The notes below the pieces were generated by a model. It saw only the letters and a program-made list of their open reading frames with translations, made no database searches and was not told where the DNA came from. Shown piece after piece: positions 53,430-64,000 of a stretch of 64,000 nucleotides of DNA (position 1 is its first letter; each line of letters starts with the position of its first letter). Both the position numbers and the translations under genes were made by a program. Source of the stretch: Trileptium ribeirensis (Eukaryota > Nematoda > Enoplea > Enoplida > Thoracostomopsidae); the NCBI GenBank assembly GCA_030248225.1, contig JASANE010028745.1, forward strand, positions 1-64,000, given 5' to 3'.

Positions 53430-53748
53430 TCCTCAAAATATTAGTGTGGAGGCGCGCATTGACCCTGGCGCGGGAATAAACCATCGGCAGAAGTCCGCAT
53501 CGGTCAAAATGAAAAATCAACTCAAATCCAAAATTCAAACTTATTTCAAAATATTGGTGTTGGGAATCGCATTGACCCGATGCGCGGGGATTAAACCATT
53601 GGCGACATGTCACACTATTCAAAATATGCTAGTTCATAGTATTGGACTTCTTCAAAATACTGGTGTGGATGAGTGCATTACCCTAGCGCGGGTAATAAAC
53701 CGTTGGTACAATTCCGCTCTGGTCAAAATCTAAAATTAATTTAAAACG
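53430..53748. repeat. Minisatellite, three units of about 100-115 bp
   Basis: Units start with tcaaaatattggtgt at about 53433, 53546 and 53652. All contain cgcattgacc...gcgcggg..taaacca with moderate divergence. Confidence 0.7.
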
Positions 53749-54654
53749 AATATCATAATCTGGGCTCTCCTTTCGCTGGAAATTTTGCCTGGGTGCACGA
53801 ACCCCGGGGCGCCCAATTTTGCCAGGGGGCATTGTGCTAACAGAAAAATGGTTAAAAATCGTGTCAGAAACACTGCCAAAATGGTTTTGATGGAGCGAAT
53901 TTGAAGCAAATTTAGACAAAATTTGCGCAATTTTTGACTTCAAAACGGAATTTTAGTACAAATTTCGATCAAATTTTATATACTTTGGACCCATTGGAAA
54001 CAAAAAATTTTCCAATAGGCAATGAACTGGGGGAGCCCAAAATTTTGCCAGGGGGCAAGAACCGGGGTGGCACCTGTTTTGAACAAGGGGGAACCGAAAA
54101 ATGCCAGGAAGCCCCCCGATTTGGAGAGCCCAGATAATAGAATCATTTTAATCCGTTTGCATGTAAAATTCGAAGGCGTAATCAAAATCGAACTTTGGAA
54201 CATTTTAACGAAACTGATGACTCCATTCATGCACAAACTATTGATAGTTGCAATCCGATGGATGATGTCTTTGACAATAGTGATGAGGATTCTAATGTAC
54301 CATATTTAGGCATGGATCACTACAATCCATATCACTCATCATCGGATCAGAACACAAGGGAGCAACATGGAATCGAAGGATATCAAAAAATTCAAACCAC
54401 GTCGGACACAAATATGTCTCAATGGAACACGTATGTGCCTCAAAGAGATTCAGATATGCCCCAAAGAAGTGCAGTAACATCTAAGCTAGATCCTACGCTT
54501 TAAATTTTGAAAACGGCTTCATGGCAATGCAACAGCAACAAATAACGGATACAACAACACGATTGGGATCCAAAATGACGGTCTAACTTATTCCCTTACA
54601 ACGAAATACAAAAAGTGTGTAAATAAATTTCGAACACTACAATACAAATAATAT
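53749..54654. other. Intergenic region
   Basis: A phrase aattttgccagggggc occurs at 53813 and 54041. No gene is recognised. Confidence 0.4.
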
Positions 54655-55065
54655 GGAGGTCATTTAGGTTTTGTTAAAGTATATGCTAAAATGACAAGAA
54701 AATTGTTCAGGCCAAGCATGACCGTAGACATTCAAGAGTTCATCGATGCATGCATATCATGTGCACGCTTTAAATACGGCCCGAATTCGCGAAATGCCCT
54801 ACAGATTATAAAAGTTTTAGCGCCCCGGTATATGCTCGGTATAGATTTTAGAGCCACTGTTTGAAAACAAAATCTGTTAACAAATACATTGTGTGTTTCA
54901 TGGATTATTTGTCCAAATGGTCCGAACCTTTTGCAACGTAGGATAAAACCGCAAAAATAATAACGCATTTGTTTGTTAACAACATTATTTGCCGGTACGG
55001 TGTGCCTTGTGTTTTTATATTCCAGATCAAGGCCCATACTTCGCTTCCGAAGTCTTCTCAATAGA
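54655..55065 (+). pseudogene. Decayed Ty3/Gypsy integrase fragment
   Basis: A reading with several frame changes shows the integrase zinc-finger end (GHLGFVKVYAK, then CISCARFK) at 54657-54770. The catalytic core follows: GIDF, then IVCFMDYLSKWSEPFAT and NNIICRYGVPCVFI, then DQGPYFASE near 55030. It carries in-frame stops and frameshifts. It is a different lineage from the giant element, whose core reads FVDILD. Confidence 0.6.
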
Positions 55066-56209
55066 ACTCGGTCAAATCAGCACCAAACAGTTATACCGTG
55101 TCACCGTCAAGCTAATGAGTTGGTCGAAAGGTAGAACTAAACCCTTAAAGTAGTGGTGCTCACTTCAATGTTTTAATAAAGAAAATCAAGTAAGCAATGA
55201 TAACAGCGACACCCATATCGTATATTTGCTGAAGTCCAGCTGCTATTCTAAGATCTAACAATTTGACGTCATAAGTAAAAACGTTATATCGGTCGGTAGA
55301 GCTAAATCAGTACACATTATCACTGAATATTCGTGCCCGCTGTTGTAGAAATAAATTATACATAATGCAAACTCTTCCGTATTATATAGCCGTTTAGCTC
55401 AAATTCTACTCGCAGACTGAATGATTATTGAAGTGCGAAATCATAAGCCTAACCTTATATAAGTTAGATAAATTGGTGTAAATAAATACTACAACGTAGA
55501 AGCTATTCTAAATGTACAGATATTTAAGGCTATATTTTATCCCCCACCGTATTCAAGTTACAGTCTACTGCCAAGTGTACCAAATATGCACTGCTCAAAA
55601 ACTGTTTCTTATTTGAAAGTAATGTGCGTAATATAATGTAATAATAATCGTACTTTGTTACCATTCGTCACCACGCTTTATTACGCCTCCACGTTACTTA
55701 TCCGCTACATTCTCAGTTGTAAACTCACCTTGTGTTTTTCATGTCTGTCTGCAGACAACTTAGGAACGCTTTGTAGTCTTGTTTGTCTTACTTCCATGAT
55801 TTCAACATATTGTATTGTGTGGAGCTGGCCTAGGTAATCGGCTGTTTGGGGGTATCAGAAAATTTGAACCCGAGGACATCCCGGATTGAAATACAACAGC
55901 AATAGTATTATGGCGGGGAATTCTGTGCATTAGTTTTTTTATAAAACACAAAAACATATATAACGGGTGTATAACAACAAAATCATCATATCACATAAAC
56001 TTCCACAGTTTATTATATATACACATTCCATATGGTTATACATTTATGTTAATGTCAGATTCAAATTGCCCCAATTTGTACATAATCTGAAGCACGTCCT
56101 TCTTGTGTAAATAGGATCAGGTTATTTTATAATTTTTTTATAGAGTTATTCATATGCGGTAATAGTACTATTTTAAATTTGACTCGGCTAATAATGTTTA
56201 CGATCTGTA
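55066..56209. other. Upstream region of the LysM gene
   Basis: AT-rich sequence with no other gene recognised. The promoter of the LysM gene should lie here, but no clear TATA or other element can be assigned. Confidence 0.35.
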
Positions 56210-59136
56210 ATGAGCGACGAAGAGAGACAGTTTTTAGTCGACAGGACACAGCGGTCATACGGTACAGCATCTAATTTTATGTTTCGAAAGCCGTTCAAAA
56301 GAACAGTTCGTCATTTGGTTCAGCCTGAAGATTCACTTCAAGGAATAAGTCTAAAGTATCAGAGCTCGGTAAGTGAATTTTTTCAAATAATTTTTTGCAG
56401 CGGAATTATCAACAGTCAAATAAATATGAAAGTCCAAAAAGATTTTTATCAGTGGACCATTATGGGGCCACTGGTGCGAGAAACAGTTTATTCTACAACT
56501 CTTCTTACAGGGATCGGATCGGAAGATGCAAAATCCTCTCATCTGAAGCCATAACTTTGGCATATATATTTATAACAAATTATTCTTAGAACAGTTGTTG
56601 TGCAGGTGTAAGTTCTTGTTTAAAAATATCACATAAAACGAAAATTTTCAAAATTTTGACTAAGTGAGTTTTATTCGTGGGGGATGATCTATGTGTTTAT
56701 AGGATTATTTGATTGGTTAAACACATGGTTTCAATTTTTTAAACTTACAATGGATATGTGGTACCCGCCTAGGTCGCGGTAGGGTGCAAAAGTTCTAATT
56801 TTGACAACAAAATTGTCGGATTTTTGCATTATCTCAATATTTATCAAAAATGGTCTGTAGGTTTCCGGAGTGAGTCGCTTAATGCCATGAAAATATTATC
56901 TTAGTGGCTGCATTCAATACGCAAGCGGTTGGAACCTGCACGGTTTCCATATGTTGGAAAGAAATCGGAGCAGTGCCGGAACTGGAATTTCGTTTACTCA
57001 CTAGAGGAATATTAAAGGAATTTCGTTTATTCCCCGTTTACTTCGTGCAATATACATCTGCATATGTTAAATTCCTAAAAGTAAGAGAAAAGTTTTTTGG
57101 TTGCTTGCAGACTTTGCATGGGACGGTTTTGGTTTGTAAGATTTATGGTACAAACGTTCTTTTTTGAATAAGTTGCAATTTTGCTAGACAGCTAATTTAT
57201 GTGTCGTTGTGCTGCGGCCATACGTGGTTACGGTTAGGTAGCAAATCGTACCGTGTGAGTAAGGTAGCAGGAGTTCCTTTTAGATATGGTTAAATTATTT
57301 TGAAGTACGAACGTACGGCTAACTAGCAAAGCCTAATTGCCTAATGTTAACACATCTATATTCATTTATTATACGATTTATTTACGCACTCCTTAAACCT
57401 CGTGGTTACCGTGAACACTGACGAGGAACGTGATAAACGTTATATTGCGCGCTATATGAGAATGTCGCCTTTCTGCCTTCGGGATCAAAATTTAGCGGTA
57501 CGAATAATGATACATCGATAAGTTTATAATTTATCAAAAAATAGAGATTTATATATTATATCATTCAGATGACCGAGATAAAGCGTCTTAACCGCTTGTT
57601 CAGCCCTGACAGTCTGCACCTTCTCGACTACATTGTAATTCCTATTTACGATGATTCCATATTGCCACCTGGACTTGTCGATGACCAACCATCGTGTAGC
57701 ACGCCGCTACGTCTATCTAGTAAGTTATATCTGATACATTGTTGTGTCTAGCGAATAGTTTTTAGTAGACGGCATCGTAGTATCTTACTTTAAACTTTGA
57801 TCACCTCGAACATCGCTTTATCGTGGGATAAAATTATATATTGCTGGGTAAGCCGACATTTATTAAATTTTCTTTAGCGGCAGTTCGAGATGGTACTGCT
57901 ATGCAGGTTTATGGAGTGAATTTTTGAATCCTGCGAGACATTGTGTATTGAAATGGTGATTCTTTGATCTATACAAGTTTTTGGGTCCGGCTGAGACCGT
58001 AAAATGCAAAGCAGTGTAAAATTCTTGTCTATTTTCAATGCCCTTACATGATTGGATTTTAGATTTGATATCCACTATTTCCTGTATGCTGGAGCTTTAG
58101 TTAAAATTAGTTGGCACTAAATACTAAATCTAGAATAGTACTACGACAAAGTTTAAAGTATTTAATTAACTCAAAGTACTTTTTAACTCAGGCATGACTG
58201 ATATGTATTGTTATGATTCTAGCTCATTGGTTTGTGACGCCGCTCGTAGTCGTAAATTCTGGGTTCGATTACTGGGGCTTGCTCGGGTTTGTCAAACATT
58301 GCACTATCTATAAACTGGCTTCTGCAAATAGAACAATGTGATCCCAGGTATTTCATCTTTCTCCATGTTTCTTTAGTTCGTGCTTTCCAGGTAAATTTTG
58401 GTCTTCTTTAATACATGCCTTACGAGTCTCCCAGGTAGTTTTCTACGAAATTTTCCTCATTTCTCTGTGTTGACCAAAAATCGCCAAATGTTCCTCTGCG
58501 AGTCAAATTTCGCTATAATTTTCACTTCCAAGGCATATTTGCAGTTTGCCGTTAAGCTACACATATGTTCCTTTACAAATCCCCAGCTGAACTAGGCGAA
58601 GGGCCTTTAATGTGTTCTCACTTCCCCAGTTATGCACTGAGGGGACCACCGGCACTCCGGCAACCTCTATGTATAATATTGCGAGTTCTTAGAAGTCATC
58701 GCAGACTGGCATTGAATACGTTTAAAAATAAGCACGTCAAGGCGAAGCTTTCTGTGCATGGCATATACGTACCAAAAATTGTTTTACTATGTATATAGTT
58801 GTTTTTGTGGCGTTAACATGATGTATACTTTTTGTCTGTAACCTTTGTCCCATAGCAACAGTTGAGCATTTTTAATTAGTACATTATTATTTTATATTCA
58901 ATTTTCGTGATTCCTGGAGCTCAGGAAAGCAACAATATTTGCTACTTATCATGTTTTTGCTTACGGTGTCAATCAATTGTAGAGCCGGCATCTCGAACTA
59001 GTCTAACATCTTCTACCGTCGAACATGACATAGCAAACGATCCCGAACCATCGGTACAAGATTTTCTTAGCCGGATCGATTCATCAACTAAACGGGTGGC
59101 TAAAAATGTTAAGTCGATTACTGATCGCGCAAAAAA
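56210..59136 (+). CDS. LysM-domain host gene (LYSMD1/2-like), three exons, 3' end not resolved
   Basis: Exon 1 is 56210-56368 (53 codons, donor TCG|GTAAGT). Exon 2 is 57569-57719 (acceptor tcattcag, donor CTA|GTAAGT). Exon 3 is 58983-59136 (acceptor aattgtag, donor AAA|GTATGT). Phases 0, 1 and 2 agree across the junctions. The LysM domain is split by intron 1: RHLVQPEDSLQGISLKY in exon 1 and IKRLNRLFSPDSLHLLDYI-IP in exon 2. Exon 3 encodes SVQDFLSRIDSSTKRVAKN, which resembles the region after LysM in LYSMD1/2. The N-terminus has the RSYGT motif of that family. LYSMD proteins are conserved intracellular proteins of poorly known role. The next acceptor may be at 63991, so the following intron would hold a LINE. 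Confidence 0.75.
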
Positions 59137-59319
59137 GTATGTTAGTTTTACACTCTGTGAACGGATGTCAAATTAAACAATTTTAACTTAACAATATATC
59201 TTGGCGGTGTATATATAGAACGAAAGGACTCAGTGCTTCAAGTTAGTTTGGAAGGATATCATTGAGGCTACGTTTCGCGCGACTAGTGAAGACCAGATCC
59301 ACTTTAAAGACTCTGGTTC

Positions 59320-59724
59320 ATGGAATGGTACTTACTGGTGACTTGTGCGACTGAGACGGCCAGAGACTGGCTATCTAAAGCTGTGGAACGAATAACAGTA
59401 ACAGAGGGGGAAGCCCTGAAAGCAATTCAGCGCTCGGAATTTGAGCAGTGCAGAATTTTTATAGTAGTTTCGAATCCAAGGAACAAGGACTACACGGTAG
59501 AAATGGTAGTTAACCGCTTGGCGAATGCCAATAGAATCATTGACTTCAAAGGTTGGTATCCAGTCACCGTGTGGTCAGAAGAAAAGTGTTTGAAGATTGT
59601 CTTTGCAATTCCAAAAGCTTGCAGAGAAGCGTTAAGAAATGTGGGCGATCGCCCCCACTTTGAATTATCGACGTTGGAGGTCAAAGATGCCTCCAATCGT
59701 CCAGCTAAGAACCCGCAGCAGTAA
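59320..59724 (+). pseudogene. LINE ORF1 remnant, DUF4780-like
   Basis: A 134-residue frame reads ETARDWLSKAVERI...EGEALKAIQRSE and later VTVWSEEKCLKIVFAIP. This resembles the DUF4780-type domain found with arthropod non-LTR elements. A one-base frameshift near 59335 separates it from an upstream stretch reading DSGSWNGTYW. It is likely the nucleic-acid-binding ORF1 product of the LINE. Confidence 0.45.
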
Positions 59725-60114
59725 ACCGATATGAAAGTGGTAGTTGAGGGAATGAGAAAAGATCAGATTGAAATAAGACTCTATGAAGTAGTTACAGATG
59801 CAGTATATATGCGCATCTGTCTTTCGAAAACTATAGTAAAAAGGAACAAAAGATATTTTAGCCACAGACAGGCAACAGGTTTCATGAAGGTATAATCACA
59901 GAAAAGACCAAGGTGATTGCCTTTCTCGCAGTCCTTAGGAGTTGGAGGTTTGAGGGTTATGATAAGGTTTTATATAAAAGGATACCGATATTGGTAATGA
60001 TAATGGTAAGTAATCAACTATATATGATTAGGTGTCTCTTAGCTGCAAATTTTGCAGGAATATTCGGTTTTTATGAGAATATTATAAGTTATTTAACAAA
60101 CCATAATTACAAGG

Positions 60115-63100
60115 ATGGTTAGTTTTGGACAAATTAATCTGCAACATTGCAAAGAGGCCACAGTTGAGATAAGCAAAAAGAAACCGAAGATATCGGATTG
60201 CATTTTGACCCAGGAACCATATGTGCTAAATAGGAAACCGTGCATTTGGAATTCAGAATACGAAGTATTCTATGCTGATGCAGAGCGACCACGCTCTGCA
60301 ATTTTTATGAGAAAGATGATTAAGTGTGTTTTTATAAGTCGTTTCAGCGATGGTGACTGTGTAGTCGTTAAAATATGTAATGAGAACAGTGAGCTGTGAG
60401 TAGCGTCGGTGTACATGCCGTATGATGCTGACTCACCACCTAGACGAAAAGTTAGAGGCTTAGTAAACCATTGCAGTAGTAACCAGATAAGACTGATTCT
60501 GGGATGTGATGCAAACGCTTATCACACATTGTGGGGCAGCACAAACTGTAACGACAGGGGAACAGATTTATTAGAATTTATAGCTAGTACTAATCTAGAA
60601 ATAATGAATGTGGGTGATAAGCCAACATTCATTACAAGAAATAGATCTGAGAGGATCGATGTGACTCTCACTGATTTTGCTAGTGTCGGAAAGCTTATTA
60701 ACTGGAGAGTATTAGATGAGAATACTTTTTCGGATCATAGGACGATAGAGTTTGAATATGTGGAGAAAATCGCAGAAAATAACATACAGTATAATTTAAA
60801 GCGTCTCAGATTTGAGGAGTTTCGAGATAAGCTTCTCCAAAGTACAGTGGGTGCTGATGCACAAGATACTATTTATAACTCAGAAGTGATGGATATGAAT
60901 GTAATTAAATTCACCAGTGCAATGAATCAAGCAAAAGAAGAAGCGTGTCCATTGATGAACATAGGAAATAGAGGTTTGAATTGGTGGTCGCAGAAACTTG
61001 GCCGGCTAAGACAAAGATCAAGGAAAATATACAGATATGCTGTTAAGTTTGGTGGAGACTGTAATTGGAATAGATATAGAGCTGCTCAGAAATTGTATAA
61101 AGATGAGATAAAGAAAGCAAAGAGCAGGTCGTGGAAAGTATTCTGTGAAAAGGTTGAAGGTGCTAATGCTAGCACTCGTTTGGCGAAGATTTGTATGCTG
61201 GGGCACAAAGTGAGACTCGGTCAATCTTCAGAAAGCGGATGGAAGTATGACAGAGAATGAGGAAGAAACATTAGAGCTACTTTTACGCTCTTATTTTCTG
61301 GATTCAATGAGAGATGACAATGAGGAGATTAAGATGTCCCAGAATATCAGGCCAAGCAAGAAGGACGTTGCTATGGCTGAAGAATTAGTGAGCGTAGATA
61401 AACTAAGATGGGCAGTGTCAAGTTTTGGTTCTTTTAAGAGCCCAGGTGTTGATGGTATCAATCCAATATTATTGAAAATGGGCTTTGATGAAATTAGCCA
61501 CATCTTAATGAAAATAATTAAGGAATCTATAGCTACAGGATATATACCTAAGGCATGGAAAGAAGCACTAGTTTCGTTTATATCGAAACCAAGGAAGGAT
61601 AATTATTTAGATCCGAAGAGCTTCAGACCTATCTGTCTTACATCGTTTCTATTGAAGACGGCGGAAAGACTGGTGGATAGGTATTTAAGGGGCAAGTTTT
61701 GTGGTAGGATTCATGAAAATTAACATGCGTATCAAAAAGGGAAGAGCACTACTACAGCTCTTCATGGTCTAATAACTAGATTAGAAAGTGGGCTGAACCA
61801 AGGTAAGCATACGATTGCGGTATTTCTCGATATAGGTGGAGCCTTTGATAGAACAACACATGGAACTTTTCGACGTGCATTTGGCAAAATTGGAATTAAT
61901 GCTACTATTAGCAAGTGGTTGAGCAATCTTGTTGGCATCAGGTGGGCTACAGCGACAATGGGCACGTCATCAGTAAGATTCCGATTAGGACGAGGGAGCC
62001 CACAGGGAGGAGTGTTATCACCCTTGTTGTGGACTTTAGTAATTGACGATTTGCTAAGAAATATGAATACAGCGGACTTATATATACAGGCATACTCAGA
62101 TGACGTAGTTATGCTCACCAGTAGCAAAAATCTGGACGTCAATGTTAGGAGAATTCAGAAAAATCTAACACTTCTTGGAAAATGGTGTACAGAAAGGGGT
62201 TTAAAAGTAAATCCAGTTAAAAGTAATGTGCTAGTTCTTTCAAGAAGCAGAACGCTCAATCGAGATGTAAAGCTTAAACTATTTGACGAAGTTTTACCTG
62301 TAACTAATACAGCCAAGTACCTTGGAGTGGTGATTGATAACAAATTACTATGGAGAGATCATATAGAACTGGTCGTGAAAAAAGGGGTCAGTACACTAAT
62401 GGCATGTAGAGGAATAAATGGAAAGACATGGGGAATTATACCTAAGATTTTATGGTATATTTATAATAGCATCGTACTTCCATCCGTGTGTTACGATGCT
62501 GTAGTCTGGAGGCATAAAGTCCAACTTAAAACATATGCAAGAAAGCTTGCGAAAGTATCCAGATTAGTCTGTATCATGATGACCGGTGCCATGAAATCGA
62601 CACCGACGTTAGGAATGGAAGTTTTATTAAATGTTTTGCCGCTAGATCTAGCGGTCACAGAAGAAGGTATAAAAGTGTTGCATAGGATTCAATGTATATG
62701 TCCGCATACACTTGATGTAATTCAAGGGTATCATGCTGATACAGAAGAAATTAGGAATGAATTGCCTGTACTCAACTTCCCTTGCGACTATATGTCATCG
62801 CAAATAGCGCATGAGTGTACTTGGCACACAGTTGTTCCAAGCCGTGAGGGTTGGCTAGATGCGACTAGGCGACTTAGAGGGAAGTCCAATAACACTATAT
62901 GTTATACAGATGGATCTCTTGTGAATCTTCAGGGGAAAACTTCCACTGGGGCAGGATTCCCTATTGGAACAAGAAACCATGTATACTCATTAGGTGCATA
63001 TATAAGTGTTTTTCAAGCAGAAATATATGCGATAAAAGCTTGTGTAGACAATATCATAGAAACTAAAACGCGCAATATGAATATAAGAATCTTTCAGACA

Positions 63101-63674
63101 GCCGCGCTGCTCTCAAAGCACTTGAGGCTGACCTGGTTAAATCCAAATTAGTCTCAGAGTGCAGGGTGAGTTTAAGAGAATTGTCCAAACACAATGAGGT
63201 ATCACTTATATGGGTACCAGGTCATAGTAATATAGAAGGAAATGAAATAGCTGATCAGCTAGCCCAAAGCTACCTGTAGGACCAGAACCTATCCTTCCAA
63301 TCTCAAGGAAGGAAGTTGTAACAAGGATAAAATCTTGGCTACACAGAAAGTTTGTTACTAGATGGATGCAGGAAGCAACGTGTAAACAGACAAAGAATAT
63401 CATTAGTACGCCGAATAAGAAATATAGTAATTATTTGTTAGGATTAACGAAAGACAGAATAAGACAGTGCGTTCAGGGAATAACGGGGCATAGCTGGCTA
63501 AACTTCCACCTACATAAGTTAAAAGTTACAGGAAATAAACATTGCTCTCATTGTGGCATCGACGAGACATTTACAACATTAAAAAGTTATGCAGGTTTAT
63601 TCTCAGTACTGGTAGGCTTGCTGTCGAAAACCATGATTAAAACGGAATACAACGTTTTAGGTAATCCAAGATAA
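60115..63674 (+). pseudogene. LINE ORF2: endonuclease-RT-RNase H, broken
   Basis: AP endonuclease motifs: GQINLQH, LTQEPYV, GCDANAYHTLWGS and SDHRTIEFEY. RT motifs: KSPGVDGI, FRPICLTSFLLK, VFLDIGGAFD, GSPQGGVLSPLLW and the catalytic YSDDVVML near 62095. RNase H: YTDGS, FQAEIYAI, SDSRAALKAL and GNEIADQLA, the four acidic positions. The C-terminal part has a GHSWLNFHLHKL...CSHCG segment. Lesions: TGA at 60397, frameshift near 61215, TAA at 61721 where the family expects Gln before HAYQKGKST, one-base deletion near 63093 in RNase H, and a frameshift near 63262. Confidence 0.8.
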
Positions 63675-64000
63675 GGTAACACTTTGCACTTTAACAGTTT
63701 TTAAATTCCAGATTCTGACGTCATTCACAGTTTAACGGGCTGATGCAATGGACGTGTCATTCATGTTCCCGCATGTTTTTCTAGCCCAGTATAGTCAAAT
63801 CTAATCTAGTTTGGGTTTACTTGGCACGTAATGTTACTGCTGCGCCCGAAAATTTTCATACAGCTCTGAGTTTGTCCACTTTCATAATTGCTTTATGTTG
63901 TACAATTCCCTTACATGTTTTTTCGGGAAAATTTCGAAGTGTAGTTGGACAAAATTTTGTTGTATATGCTACATTTTTCTATATTTTCAGGTATGAATAC
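63675..64000 (+). other. Intron end with candidate splice acceptor at the window edge
   Basis: No ORF. The stretch ends with ttctatattttcag (AG at 63990-63991) followed by gtatgaatac. An exon starting here with one base would complete the phase-2 codon left by exon 3 of the LysM gene and read Tyr-Glu-Tyr, so it may be exon 4. Confidence 0.35.

Larger units (their letters stand above)
59216..63680 (+). mobile_element. LOA/I-group LINE retrotransposon, degenerate, sense to the LysM gene
   Basis: Order is ORF1 remnant, AP endonuclease, reverse transcriptase, RNase H, C-terminal Cys/His region, all in order on the plus strand. The RT (FRPICLTSFLLKTAERLVDRYL, GSPQGGVLSPLLW) and the presence of RNase H point to the LOA/I group. 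Exact ends and target-site duplications cannot be seen. The element carries stops and frameshifts and should not be autonomous. Confidence 0.75.

Noticed and set aside
53430..53748. CRISPR-like array
   Set aside because: Units are diverged minisatellite repeats with no regular unique spacers, in animal DNA.

Overview
The window is invertebrate animal DNA. It has AT-rich intergenic sequence, a host gene with short exons and consistent splice phases, and metazoan-type transposons: a giant Ty3/Gypsy-type element, an RNase H-bearing LINE, a CR1-type ORF1, a Merlin/ISXO2-type fragment and MITEs. I cannot place the phylum with confidence; nematode or arthropod would both fit.

Positions 1-29693 are one giant LTR retroelement, more GC-rich than its flanks. 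Two long direct repeats of about 7.8 kb act as LTRs. The 5' copy runs off the window start and ends near 7127; the 3' copy is about 21.86-29.69 kb. They frame a coding region at 8.8-21.7 kb. The order is Gag (capsid, CCHC knuckle, Tyr/Gly/Arg-rich tail), a large unknown domain, a class I envelope-like fusion glycoprotein (signal peptide, furin-type site, fusion peptide, Baculo_F-like core, membrane anchor), then protease, RT, RNase H, integrase and a long Ser/Thr-rich tail. The envelope lies between Gag and protease, and its membrane anchor shares one reading frame with the protease. This is not the usual gag-pol-env order. The copy is broken by a handful of frameshifts and stops.

Each LTR appears to carry two tandem accessory genes in U3, encoding a NADAR-like (ADP-ribose chemistry) domain fused to an SGNH-like domain. 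One copy, NADAR-A at 21869-23140, is intact. Each LTR also has a TATA box (3900 / 27095), an AATAAA (6040 / 29191) and many RNA hairpins kept in both copies. Three of these per LTR share the apical motif CCGT-TTAGAC-ACGG at fixed spacing, inside the inferred 2.1-kb R region. In this model the element encodes its own envelope, extra nucleotide/ADP-ribose enzymes in the LTR, and a highly structured RNA leader.

From 29.7 to 51 kb there is mostly intergenic sequence: two TIR elements, a 181-bp tandem duplication, a direct-repeat pair, a foldback element, a Merlin/ISXO2 transposase fragment, a weak minus-strand gene candidate at 32.5-33.2 kb, and a strikingly C-depleted tract at 50.4-51.0 kb. At 51.6-52.7 kb is an intact PHD-finger plus RRM-like ORF1 without its ORF2, flanked by inverted repeats. 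A minisatellite and a decayed Gypsy integrase follow.

At 56.2-59.1 kb, three exons of a host LYSMD-type LysM gene can be read in consistent splice phase. Its next intron appears to contain a degenerate LOA/I-group LINE (59.2-63.7 kb, same strand), and a good splice acceptor lies at the very end of the window.
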